A stretch of DNA of 64,000 nt from positions 1 to 64,000 of the IMG/VR virus record IMGVR_UViG_3300031857_000047. One strand, written 5' to 3'. This DNA comes from a virus. Below are positions 15,903-24,268 of the stretch, one piece after another. Numbering within the stretch: the stretch's first letter is position 1; each line of letters begins with the position of its first letter. The position numbers and the translations under genes are program-made. Under the pieces are notes generated by a model, which saw nothing but the letters and a program-made list of their open reading frames with translations, had not been told where the DNA came from and ran no database searches.

Positions 15903-16712
15903 ATGAAAAAAGCAGTAGTTACCACATTTCATAAGGCCGGTTATGAACAATACGGCCGAAGAATGATTGAAACTTTTTTGCAAAACTGGCCGAAGGACAT
16001 AACCTTGCATGTCTATGCTGAAGACTGCAATATAACTGAACAGGCCGACAATCTTGTGATCCACGATCTACATGCCTCTGTTCCAGAATTAGTTGCCTTT
16101 AAAACTCGTTGGAAAAACGATCCCAAAGCTAGAGGCGAAATGCCCCAGGGTCCAGTAGATCGAAAAGGCAAGCAATTGGGTATTGGCTTTCGATGGGATG
16201 CTATTCGATTTAGTCATAAAGTATATTCAGTATGCCACGCTGCTGCCAATTGCAATGCTGATATATTATTATGGATGGATGCTGATATGGTCTGTCATAC
16301 ACCTATACCACATCATTTCATTGATAAAATGATAGACGGATACGGACTTGGATTTTTAGGCAGACCTAATAAGTTTACAGAATGTGGATTATACTCTATG
16401 GACCTGCGTGATGCTGCTACGCAAGTTTTTATAAAAGAATTTCAAGCAGTATACGACAGCGGCTCATTGTTTAATATGAAAGAATATAACGATTGTTGGG
16501 CGTTTGACGAGGTTAGAAAATCTGTAATTAAAAGACATACTGCATGGAAATGGAATGATTGGTGCAACGGATTGATCAAAGGAGAAGGACATCCCTTGAT
16601 TAATAGTGCATGGGGTGCCTATCTAGATCACCTTAAAGGCGATAGAAAAAATTACGGTAAAAGTCGTAAAACTGATTTAATCGTAAGACGTGCAGAAAGC
16701 TATTGGAGATAA
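15903..16712 (+). CDS. GT-A type glycosyltransferase (paralogue 1)
   Basis: A 269-residue protein with the start KAVVTTFHKAGYEQYGRRM and an ILLWMDADMVC segment whose D126-A-D128 is the DxD metal motif of GT-A transferases. It starts 4 bases after the previous stop. It is a paralogue of the next gene (same opening pattern, same spacing to DxD) and of the second half of the 477-residue protein at 18372-19805. The sugar donor and acceptor are unknown. Confidence 0.65.
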   Translation: MKKAVVTTFHKAGYEQYGRRMIETFLQNWPKDITLHVYAEDCNITEQADNLVIHDLHASVPELVAFKTRWKNDPKARGEMPQGPVDRKGKQLGIGFRWDAIRFSHKVYSVCHAAANCNADILLWMDADMVCHTPIPHHFIDKMIDGYGLGFLGRPNKFTECGLYSMDLRDAATQVFIKEFQAVYDSGSLFNMKEYNDCWAFDEVRKSVIKRHTAWKWNDWCNGLIKGEGHPLINSAWGAYLDHLKGDRKNYGKSRKTDLIVRRAESYWR

Positions 16713-16714
16713 TA

Positions 16715-17443
16715 ATGCGAACAATAGCAGCAGTGACAACCATGAATCAAGCATATTATGACACTATAGGTCATCGATTAATTGATACATTTATAAAGTA
16801 TTGGCCAAAAGATGTTAATCTATATGTGTTTACAGAAAACTTTACATTGCCAGTTTCAGCACCTAATATAATTGTTAAAGATTTATTCGCAGAATGTAAT
16901 CCCGGATTAGAAAATTTTTTAACTTGGCGAGGAAAACATTTTACTAGAAAGTTTGCCTATAAAGCATACTGCTGGATAAATGCTTGTAAAATTCTTCAAG
17001 AAGATGTATTGATGTACCTAGACGCTGATACAGAAACTAAAAAAGAAGTCTCACTTAAATGGTTGCTTTCAGTTTTACCAAAAGATCAATTACTGGCCTA
17101 CATGCATGCCATTGCAGAAATCACTGACGAGGGTAAACTTGTTGAAGTTGATAATGCTGAAACTTGTATATATTGGTTTAATAAAAAACATCCGTTTGCT
17201 AAACAATTTATGGATGATTACGAACACATATATGAATCTAGAGAAATTGACAACAACAAAATTTATATAAAACCGCACGATACATGGGTCATTGCCGAGT
17301 GTGTAAGACGTGCTGAAAAAAATAATGTAGGAATACTCAATTTACATCCAGCTAAAGACAGACGAACACCTTTAAAGAAAACTATTTTGCACGAATACTT
17401 TTCTCACTACAAAGGTAAAAGTAAATTTTCAGTTGACGATTAA
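16715..17443 (+). CDS. GT-A type glycosyltransferase (paralogue 2)
   Basis: The 242-residue protein starts at the ATG at 16715, which has a GGAG site upstream; a TTG at 16703 is unlikely. It has the TMNQAYYDTIGHRLIDTF opening and a VLMYLDADTE segment (D103-A-D105) as the DxD motif. It was probably made by duplication of the gene just before it. The 3' end overlaps the end of the convergent capsule-synthesis-like gene by 4 bases. Specificity cannot be assigned. Confidence 0.65.
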   Translation: MRTIAAVTTMNQAYYDTIGHRLIDTFIKYWPKDVNLYVFTENFTLPVSAPNIIVKDLFAECNPGLENFLTWRGKHFTRKFAYKAYCWINACKILQEDVLMYLDADTETKKEVSLKWLLSVLPKDQLLAYMHAIAEITDEGKLVEVDNAETCIYWFNKKHPFAKQFMDDYEHIYESREIDNNKIYIKPHDTWVIAECVRRAEKNNVGILNLHPAKDRRTPLKKTILHEYFSHYKGKSKFSVDD

Positions 17444-18375
17444 ACAAACCGGCGCATGTGTGCCCAGCACTCGCCGTTTTCTATTTCGTTAAAATTCCAA
17501 TGAAACATTGCCAATCGATTAATCCACTGTTGTCTTTCAAATAGCGCAGGCTTTTCTATTTCTGCTAGAGATTTGTTAGCTATCTCTGAACATTGACTCC
17601 TTATTGGATCTGTTACAAAAATAGGATATCCCTCAATTGCTGCACCAACAGTTGGACTTGAATTATAATTAACTACTGCCCAACAATTTCTTAGATCGTC
17701 AACTAATGTTGTTCCGGGTTTAGATAATCTAATGCCCTTAAGAATACCTAACTTTTTCATTAAATTTTTAGGACTAAGATAATCGGAAGACCCTTTGTCT
17801 CCGGGATGTGCTCGAATAACAATATCTCTATCCGTATATTTTTTTATTTCTTTTATAGTTGAAGCAGTCCATTCTACAACATCATATCCGCCCATACTCC
17901 AACCGCCATTTCTTTGCAAACATAGCAGTATATGATTTCCGTTTTTTCTATAATCTTTTAAAGTTAAATTTAAATTTTTAGACAATTTAATCCAACGGTT
18001 AGGATCTATATCAGTATCGCAATATGTTCCAGTGTTAGGAAAAATTCCATCAAAACTATAACGTAGATAGTGTCCAGGATTGGCTGAATTATTATATAAA
18101 AACAAATTACTGTCTGCTAACAATACTCTCTTTTTAAGTTTTAGTTGAGTGTCTATTATTTGTTTTCTAAATAGAAGATGAGGGCTTTGTTTCGATCCTT
18201 CATGTACCCATCCTATACTCATAGCAACGTCGGCATCAATTAAGTTACGACCATTGTGATTAATAGCAATATCCCCTGACGCTGTCACTCCTTTACTAAA
18301 TCTAGTTAAGATTTCTCCTTTCTCAACATTTTTGTTATTAGGTGGTAGGCAATCTAGATAAGAAACAAATTTCAT
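17440..18375 (-). CDS. capsule-polysaccharide-synthesis-like protein (paralogue 2)
   Basis: A 311-residue relative of the protein at 12845-13696. It carries the DIVIRAHPGDKGSSDYL segment and later VVNYNSSPTVGAAIEGYPIF, the KpsC/KpsS-type donor-site pattern. It closes with RQQWINRLAMFHWNFNEIE as in paralogue 1. The ATG overlaps the stop of the upstream glycosyltransferase fusion by 4 bases, so the two are probably made together. The family transfers Kdo or other sugars in capsule synthesis; the specificity here is unknown. Confidence 0.65.
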   Translation of the reverse strand: MKFVSYLDCLPPNNKNVEKGEILTRFSKGVTASGDIAINHNGRNLIDADVAMSIGWVHEGSKQSPHLLFRKQIIDTQLKLKKRVLLADSNLFLYNNSANPGHYLRYSFDGIFPNTGTYCDTDIDPNRWIKLSKNLNLTLKDYRKNGNHILLCLQRNGGWSMGGYDVVEWTASTIKEIKKYTDRDIVIRAHPGDKGSSDYLSPKNLMKKLGILKGIRLSKPGTTLVDDLRNCWAVVNYNSSPTVGAAIEGYPIFVTDPIRSQCSEIANKSLAEIEKPALFERQQWINRLAMFHWNFNEIENGECWAHMRRFV

Positions 18376-19805
18376 TTTTTACTCTTCTTAATTTTAGCAT
18401 TAGTTAAATTTTTATTAATAATGCCAATATGATGTGTAAAAAATTCTCCTAGCGGACTATATTGAATACTAAATTCGTTTGCACGATGAGATTCTTCAGC
18501 GAGCGGCCATTGTACGTGGGCCTTGCAATAGGATCTTCCTGGATATTTTTCCATTAATGATTCAAGCATGTGATTGTCATATGGTTGACGTAATTTGTGT
18601 ATTTCTCCGTTATACCAACCTTTAGAATATTCACTTATAAATGTTTGACAAAGTTCATGTTTGGTATTAAATGCAACTATGCCAGTTTCTAAATCTAGTG
18701 GGTTTCCGGGAACCAGTGTTGCCCAAATTTTATCTCGAGGATGTAATAGCTCAAGGGCTTTAGATTTAGAAAGATGACAATTGATAGAAATGTCAGTGTC
18801 TAACCATACAACTAGCCCTTTAAACCTACGTGCCGCCCATACTTGTGTACGACTCTTTTTCCAAAATCTATCAGCCTTAGTCCCGCCTAATCCTTCAGTT
18901 AACCAAGGATCGTTGGATGGGGCAACATCTTTCCAAAAATTGTAAACAGTGCCAAACCCTAAGTCAATTGGTTTATCATCCCAAACAAATACAACATCGC
19001 CTGGTAAATTTTTCCAAGAAGGTAGTGTAATGTTTCCTATATAGTTAAAGTAATCTCTAGACAAAGAGGTTACAAAAGTAATAGCAGATCTAGATTTAAG
19101 GTCTTGATTTACACTAATTTCTTTTGCATACTCTATGAGATAATCATACCAAACATCTCTGTATTCACAATTCTTATAATTTTCAAACCACGGACCGCCT
19201 TCAGTCCAATGATATGCAAAAGGCTTTCCGTCTTTAGATTCTTTATTCCAACCAACTAAGAAATTGTATCGTACATCCAATGATCCAATTTCATCATCCC
19301 TAAGCCATTGGAATCTATGAAGGTATGCACCAGATTCACGATTAACAATGTCTGCGGTAAGATTTAAATTTGACGCATGGCCACAGTTCCATAATATCAT
19401 TGAACTCCAATTTTTTCTAGGATATTGAGATTGTTTCTGTCCGTCCATTTTTGTATGTGTTGACGGAGTGTGATCATGTTTAACTACCATAACTGCTTTT
19501 GTAGGATCTGCTTGTTTAAAAATTTCTTGAATATCCCCATCCCATACAAAATCGCAATCACAAAATAATGCCCAACCATTATAATTTTGTAATACAGGAA
19601 CTAAAAATCTAGTAAATGTAAAATCAGTAGAACTTAATGGATCTGCATCTCTTGTATAATATCCCTGTGAGCGTAACATATCTTGCCGTAAAGGTTTAAC
19701 TTCAGCTTCTGGTGAATGTTTGTATATAGAATATTCACAAACTCTATAGGCAATATCTTCTCTAGCATCATAGCCTATGTATACCGGTAAAATATTACTT
19801 TCCAT
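18372..19805 (-). CDS. two-domain glycosyltransferase fusion
   Basis: Two GT-A units are joined in 477 residues. The first (about 1-235) has a VYIGYDAREDIAYRVCE opening and WALFCDCDFVWDGDI with D83-C-D85, a GT8-like arrangement. The second (about 240-477) opens AITFVTSLSRDYFNYIG and has LVVWLDTDISI (D336-T-D338), resembling the paired genes at 15903-17443. Both halves keep a DxD motif, so both may be active and add two sugars in sequence. It overlaps both neighbours (4 and 11 bases). No frameshift is seen between the halves. Confidence 0.7.
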   Translation of the reverse strand: MESNILPVYIGYDAREDIAYRVCEYSIYKHSPEAEVKPLRQDMLRSQGYYTRDADPLSSTDFTFTRFLVPVLQNYNGWALFCDCDFVWDGDIQEIFKQADPTKAVMVVKHDHTPSTHTKMDGQKQSQYPRKNWSSMILWNCGHASNLNLTADIVNRESGAYLHRFQWLRDDEIGSLDVRYNFLVGWNKESKDGKPFAYHWTEGGPWFENYKNCEYRDVWYDYLIEYAKEISVNQDLKSRSAITFVTSLSRDYFNYIGNITLPSWKNLPGDVVFVWDDKPIDLGFGTVYNFWKDVAPSNDPWLTEGLGGTKADRFWKKSRTQVWAARRFKGLVVWLDTDISINCHLSKSKALELLHPRDKIWATLVPGNPLDLETGIVAFNTKHELCQTFISEYSKGWYNGEIHKLRQPYDNHMLESLMEKYPGRSYCKAHVQWPLAEESHRANEFSIQYSPLGEFFTHHIGIINKNLTNAKIKKSKK

Positions 19806-20598
19806 TTAAACTTCTCCATGCTGTTCCATCTTTTAATTCTGATATATGAAATTGTCCATATGCTAGGTGTGAAGCCCAGGCTCGTACTAACCCTTCGTCG
19901 GGATATGCCGGAGTTTCTATCATACTTAAATCTTGTAGTGATACTGGCTTGGCAGCATGTGTTGGCGATAGCGTAAATGCAGGATACCCATACAATATTG
20001 CTTCAGTAGCAGCATTACTATTAAATGTTACTAGTGCATGTACATCATCGTCTAGAGCTTCTTTTAGTGTGTTAGTTATTACTCTATCCTGTCGACTCTT
20101 GACTCTATCTCGAATTTCAATTGGTCTATCTGTATATTTTTTAATGGTGTTTACTGTTTCTTCAACCCACTGATCTAGATCTAGATCGTAAAATTTCATT
20201 GGTTTTTCATCAGGTTTAGCAATTAAAATTTTACGGCCACCTTTTTTCCATTTATGAATAGGAATACGCAACTTATCAAATCTATCCGACGATCTAGGGA
20301 TAATTTTATCGTGTTGTAAATCATTTTTAACAATTCTGTGATAATATTTCCATCCCATGGGATTTAGTGGACCTTGCTGATTTCCTAAATAACCAGTGTC
20401 CATGAAATAAAAATCTCTGCCGCCTAACCAGCATTTTTGTATTATTTTCTTTTTAAGAATACCTCTCAACACAATAGGATCATCTGTTTCTGAATATTTA
20501 AAATCGTCAGTGTTAACTACTCGGCCACCTGAGCCTATAGCAAACATGTTAATATATTCGTCTTTGCCTTCTTTGCTTAAAAATATCCAGTTGTTCAT
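19795..20598 (-). CDS. capsule-polysaccharide-synthesis-like protein (paralogue 3)
   Basis: The ATG at 20598 forms an ATGA overlap with the stop of the upstream fusion gene and is preferred over the longer frame to 20625. The 267-residue protein has an N-terminal part unlike its paralogues. Its C-terminal part has LVTFNSNAATEAILYGYPAF followed by a DLSMIETPAYPDE loop, which matches the donor-site pattern of the other two copies. A basic segment (RIPIHKWKKGGRKILIAK) lies in the middle. It is more diverged, so its function may differ. Confidence 0.55.
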   Translation of the reverse strand: MNNWIFLSKEGKDEYINMFAIGSGGRVVNTDDFKYSETDDPIVLRGILKKKIIQKCWLGGRDFYFMDTGYLGNQQGPLNPMGWKYYHRIVKNDLQHDKIIPRSSDRFDKLRIPIHKWKKGGRKILIAKPDEKPMKFYDLDLDQWVEETVNTIKKYTDRPIEIRDRVKSRQDRVITNTLKEALDDDVHALVTFNSNAATEAILYGYPAFTLSPTHAAKPVSLQDLSMIETPAYPDEGLVRAWASHLAYGQFHISELKDGTAWRSLNGK

Positions 20599-21362
20599 AA
20601 ACGTTCTATGTCCTCTTCGATACATAATTGTCCGTACTGTATTTCTACGATCTTACAGGGAACATCAAACGGATTAGTTAATTGATGCCAGTCGGTTAAT
20701 GGAATTTTAAACTCTTGATGTCGTTCTAATTCTTTTGAAGGTAGTTTATATCCATTAGGCATCATGCTATTAACTACACATTGACCTTCACTAACTATCC
20801 AGTATTCTGCACGTAATTGATGTCGTTGCATACTAAGACTTTTACCTGGATCAACAGTTAGCTCTTTAACTTTCATTCCATCTACTTCATGCAGTACACG
20901 ATAATAACCCCACGGGCGTTCAGTCTTAGGAGCTTTCCATTCTTGTAGAATCCACGAACTAGAATTCATTTTATGTTCGCCGCCTACGCCAAATACAAAT
21001 TCTAAATGAAGCATTTCCTCAAGTAGATCCATTTCTGGGATATTTTCTTTTGTTCTATCGCCGCCGTTGGCAAAGATTATTCGAGCACTTGGGTCTATTG
21101 CTCTAACTTTTCTAATAGCATCTTTGGCACTTCCGTCTGCATCGTCAAAATTGATAACTCGATCTACGTCTTTAATAGCATTTAGTATGTTGGCACGTTC
21201 TTCCCAAGGCATAAACTCTTGCCCTTTCTTACGGCGTAGCCAGGCGTCGGAGTTTGCACCCACGATTAATACATCACCTAGCTTTTTGGCCTCTTTAATA
21301 TAGTTGATATGTCCGGAGTGAATTGGATCAAATCCACCTGTTGCAATTACAATTGTTTTCAT
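20595..21362 (-). CDS. nucleotidyltransferase-cupin fusion for NDP-sugar synthesis
   Basis: Residues 1-130 are a cytidylyltransferase-type domain like that of heptose-1-phosphate adenylyltransferases. It has GGFDPIHSGH (residues 9-18, with the HxGH motif) and NAIKDVDRVI. Residues about 150-255 are a cupin like the C-terminal part of mannose-6-phosphate isomerase/GDP-mannose pyrophosphorylase, with ERPWGYYRVL and PGKSLSMQRHQLRAEYWIV. The protein could both isomerise and activate a sugar phosphate. It overlaps the methyltransferase gene upstream and paralogue 3 downstream by 4 bases. Such a fusion is rare outside phages and marine bacteria as far as I know. Confidence 0.8.
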   Translation of the reverse strand: MKTIVIATGGFDPIHSGHINYIKEAKKLGDVLIVGANSDAWLRRKKGQEFMPWEERANILNAIKDVDRVINFDDADGSAKDAIRKVRAIDPSARIIFANGGDRTKENIPEMDLLEEMLHLEFVFGVGGEHKMNSSSWILQEWKAPKTERPWGYYRVLHEVDGMKVKELTVDPGKSLSMQRHQLRAEYWIVSEGQCVVNSMMPNGYKLPSKELERHQEFKIPLTDWHQLTNPFDVPCKIVEIQYGQLCIEEDIERL

Positions 21363-21871
21363 ATTTTTTGTCCAACAAATACATGATCATTCCATTTTCT
21401 AGAAGCCTTATCGTACGCAATGTCAATCCAGTCTGCAACTATTTTTAAGTTTGTTTCTTCAGCAATTGCTTTAAATCCGTCGTCCATGAATCTCCAACAA
21501 TCAATAACATCATGTCTTGGTCCTGTACTAGGGGCTATACAAATTATAAATCCAGATGATTTTACAACTCGTTTCATCTCGTGCATTAATCTAAATGGAT
21601 TTTTTACATGTTCTAATGTTTGACCGCTAACAACTATGTCATAAAAATTATCATCAGCTGGTATAGAATACGGTTCAGGCATAACGTGAGTAACGTTTTC
21701 GCCAGCTACTATATCAGCAATATGATAGGTTGTAGAAATATCTTTAAAAATATGATAATATGATCGATCCCCTCCTAACCCACGGCCGCCAACATCTAAC
21801 ACAGTTAAATTATTATTTAAATTTAAAAGTGCTACTGCCTTTTTCATATTATCAATTGACGAAGGATGCAT
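21359..21871 (-). CDS. SAM-dependent methyltransferase (Methyltransf_11-like)
   Basis: The 170-residue enzyme has motif I LTVLDVGGRGLG (about residues 22-34), the acidic second-strand region, and the FYDIVVSGQTLEHVKNP segment typical of small-molecule methyltransferases. The FIICIAPSTGPRHDV strand follows. It is joined by a 4-base overlap to the fusion gene downstream and separated from the next methyltransferase by one base. Methylation of a sugar of the surface polysaccharide is likely from the context. Confidence 0.75.
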   Translation of the reverse strand: MHPSSIDNMKKAVALLNLNNNLTVLDVGGRGLGGDRSYYHIFKDISTTYHIADIVAGENVTHVMPEPYSIPADDNFYDIVVSGQTLEHVKNPFRLMHEMKRVVKSSGFIICIAPSTGPRHDVIDCWRFMDDGFKAIAEETNLKIVADWIDIAYDKASRKWNDHVFVGQKI

Positions 21872-21872
21872 A

Positions 21873-22466
21873 TTATACCAACTCTTTTTTTATTTGTTCA
21901 AATGAAACTAATGGCAATTTATTCCAATTATTAAAATAAAATTCCCAAGTACTTCCAACTTCTATTTTATTTTTTGTTGTAGGAGTTTTAAACACTATAC
22001 CGCAACCGTTGTCGATCAATACTAATTTAAATTCAATATCTTCTCTATTAGCAAGGTCAAACGCTAGTCGCCAAACATCACCCAACCATATTTGTTTTTT
22101 TAAAGGAATTGGAATAACTGCTTCTTCTTCGCTTATTGGCAGCATATCATGTAAAATAATAATTCCACCCGGATTTAAACATTCTAGCGCATTATTTAGA
22201 TCGTTACTAACTTGTTCATAATAATGTAATCCGTCAATAAACACAACATCGAATGTTTCTGTGTTTTGTTTAAAAAACTCATCGCTGTACATTCGATGTG
22301 TGCCACCTCTTACAGGATCTACACCCACTTTATGTTCACATGCAACATTATTAAAAACTTTATTTTTATCGCAACCTATTTCTAAATATTTTTTAGATTT
22401 AGTTTTTTTAATTGCTAGGTCAATCAGATCAATTCTCGATTCTTTAGTAAATGGTATTTTTAACAT
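21873..22466 (-). CDS. SAM-dependent methyltransferase (Methyltransf_24-like)
   Basis: The 197-residue enzyme has motif I KKYLEIGCDKNKVFNN, the FDVVFIDGLHYYEQVSNDL segment and a GGIIILHDMLP strand, as in the CmcI/Methyltransf_24 group. A C-terminal extension (about residues 165-197) ends with a Trp-rich segment. It has a GAGGACC ribosome site and a late-type promoter element upstream. It is the first gene of a minus-strand run of six genes ending at 17440. Together with its neighbour it could give two different methylations of the glycan. Confidence 0.75.
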   Translation of the reverse strand: MLKIPFTKESRIDLIDLAIKKTKSKKYLEIGCDKNKVFNNVACEHKVGVDPVRGGTHRMYSDEFFKQNTETFDVVFIDGLHYYEQVSNDLNNALECLNPGGIIILHDMLPISEEEAVIPIPLKKQIWLGDVWRLAFDLANREDIEFKLVLIDNGCGIVFKTPTTKNKIEVGSTWEFYFNNWNKLPLVSFEQIKKELV

Positions 22467-22490
22467 TTGGTCCTCATATATTTCTTTTTT

Positions 22491-22520
22491 TATTTATTTA
22501 GATAATATGCCCACTAAATA
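22491..22520. promoter_or_regulatory. divergent late promoter elements
   Basis: TAAATAAATA on the minus strand (22500-22491) lies 24 bases before the methyltransferase ATG. CTAAATA on the plus strand (22514-22520) lies 20 bases before the dehydrogenase ATG. Both are late-consensus cores, though the AT-rich region makes chance matches possible. Confidence 0.45.
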
Positions 22521-22540
22521 TAAATTAAATAAGGACAGTT

Positions 22541-23314
22541 ATGAAAATTGGTATTTTTGGATTAGGATATGTAGGATCAGCAGTTGCATGGACACACAGA
22601 CACCACAAAGTTGTTGCTCGTGATCCAAAATTAGGAGACAACTCTGCTTCTTTAGAAGAAATTAAAACTTGCGATGCAGTTTATATCTGTGTTCCTACTC
22701 CTATGTTAGAAGACGGCCATTGTGATGACAGTTTTGTAAAATCTGTACTAGCAGAATTAATAGATTACAATAATATTATTATTTGTAAAAGTACAGTACC
22801 GCCGGGCGTTTATGCGTATCTTGAAAGTAAATATCCTAACATTGTTCATGCTCCTGAATTTTTAACAGCGGCAAATGCTACGGCCGATTACGAATCAGCA
22901 ACGTGGGTGTTAGTAGGTGGTAAAGACAAAAATGTAGAACAAGCAATAAAAATAATTTCTACTAGTACTGTTGCTGCAACACATTATCATAGAACTAATA
23001 TTACAACAGCATCGATGTTCAAATATTTGGCCAATTCTTTTATGGCTACAAAAGTAACATTTATGAACGAGTTCTATCAGTTAGCGAAACACTTTAATGT
23101 TAATTGGGAAGACATTAAAGAAATAGCTAAAAATGACACTAGACTAGGACACACGCATTGGGATGTTCCAGGGCCCGACGGCAAGTTTGGATTCGGTGGC
23201 GCATGTTTTCCAAAAGATGTTGCAGCCATTTGCGAACAAGCCATTGACGCTGGCATGAGTTTGGAATTGTTAGAGCGTGTTGAAACTATTAACAAACGAC
23301 ATAGGTCACTTTAA
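22541..23314 (+). CDS. UDP-glucose/GDP-mannose dehydrogenase-like, lacking the C-terminal domain
   Basis: This enzyme family oxidises a UDP-hexose to a UDP-uronic acid in two steps. The NAD motif GLGYVG is at residues 7-12, the FKYLANSF motif contains K161, and the catalytic Cys is C222 in FGGACFPKD. Full enzymes have about 390-450 residues with a UDP-binding C-terminal domain. Here the protein stops at 257, soon after the central dimerisation helix. The downstream DNA is occupied by the convergent epimerase gene with a 9-base overlap. Activity is possible only if a reduced sugar-binding site works, so another substrate should be considered. Confidence 0.8.
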   Translation: MKIGIFGLGYVGSAVAWTHRHHKVVARDPKLGDNSASLEEIKTCDAVYICVPTPMLEDGHCDDSFVKSVLAELIDYNNIIICKSTVPPGVYAYLESKYPNIVHAPEFLTAANATADYESATWVLVGGKDKNVEQAIKIISTSTVAATHYHRTNITTASMFKYLANSFMATKVTFMNEFYQLAKHFNVNWEDIKEIAKNDTRLGHTHWDVPGPDGKFGFGGACFPKDVAAICEQAIDAGMSLELLERVETINKRHRSL

Positions 23315-24205
23315 CAGTTCTCTTTTAACATATTCTTCAATATTTTTAGTTGGCGCCCATCCTAGCACTTTTTTAATTTTAGTATTGTCGGCTAGAGTAA
23401 TATATGCCTCACCTAGTCTAGGCTCGATCATGGTTGTTTGGTCAGAAATCATTGCCGCAAGTTCTAATACAGAATGATTAGTGCCAGTTCCTACATTAAA
23501 TATCTCTCCGTAATGATTGTGTTCAACAGTCATTGCTAGAATGTTTGCATTTACTACATCGTCTACATGAGTAAAATCTCTACGTTGTGTTCCGTCAGGA
23601 ACAACAGTTAACACTTCGCTAGCTCTAAATTGTCGCAAAAATAATCCGACTACCGGTGCATATGGTCCTTTAATAGGCTCTCTAGGACCGTAAACATTAA
23701 AATATCTAAAAGTTACAGTTTTAACTCCAAATAATTTGGTGTACATAGCACAGATTTTTTCACCTGATACTTTAGAAACAGAATAGGGATTTAAACAATC
23801 ATCTGGCATTGTTTCGTTTAATGGCGGCTTGTTTGCTAAACCGTATGCCGACGAGGTTGAAGAATACATTACTTTTTTTACATTATTTTCTCTCGAACAC
23901 TGTAATACTGTAGTTGTTCCTACTACATTAGTTCTAACAGCTCCTAAAGGATTTAAAATTGTAGGTTGTATCCTTGATTCAGCAGCACAATGAAATACGT
24001 AGTCAACATTCCTATATAAATCTTTAGTTAATCCATAATCAGCAATATCATATTTGTAATATAGCGCATTGCTATTATGATAGAAATGTTCGTGAACTCC
24101 TGAACTTTCGTTATCTATTACAATAACTTCGTGCCCTAATGTAATCAATTTATCTACAATGTGTGATCCTATAAATCCTGCGCCACCGGTTACTAAAGAT
24201 TTCAT
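23306..24205 (-). CDS. NAD-dependent sugar epimerase/dehydratase
   Basis: An extended SDR enzyme with GGAGFIGSH (residues 7-15), the STSSAYG active-site strand (116-122) and the Y141-x-x-x-K145 catalytic pair. The C-terminal part has RRDFTHVDDVV and GEIFNVGTG, typical of GalE/WbpP-type epimerases. The 299 residues make a complete enzyme. With the dehydrogenase at 22541-23314 it could produce an epimerised uronic acid for the surface glycan. A late-type promoter lies about 24 bases upstream. Confidence 0.85.
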   Translation of the reverse strand: MKSLVTGGAGFIGSHIVDKLITLGHEVIVIDNESSGVHEHFYHNSNALYYKYDIADYGLTKDLYRNVDYVFHCAAESRIQPTILNPLGAVRTNVVGTTTVLQCSRENNVKKVMYSSTSSAYGLANKPPLNETMPDDCLNPYSVSKVSGEKICAMYTKLFGVKTVTFRYFNVYGPREPIKGPYAPVVGLFLRQFRASEVLTVVPDGTQRRDFTHVDDVVNANILAMTVEHNHYGEIFNVGTGTNHSVLELAAMISDQTTMIEPRLGEAYITLADNTKIKKVLGWAPTKNIEEYVKRELLK

Positions 24206-24229
24206 TATTCGTCCTTTAAATTATACAAG

Positions 24230-24240
24230 TATTTATTTAG
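24230..24240 (-). promoter_or_regulatory. late promoter element for the epimerase
   Basis: CTAAATAAATA on the minus strand lies about 24 bases before the epimerase ATG. It has the same doubled TAAATA layout as the methyltransferase promoter at 22491. Confidence 0.4.
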
Positions 24241-24268
24241 ATGATAAGTACTAGGTTATGAGAATTCT

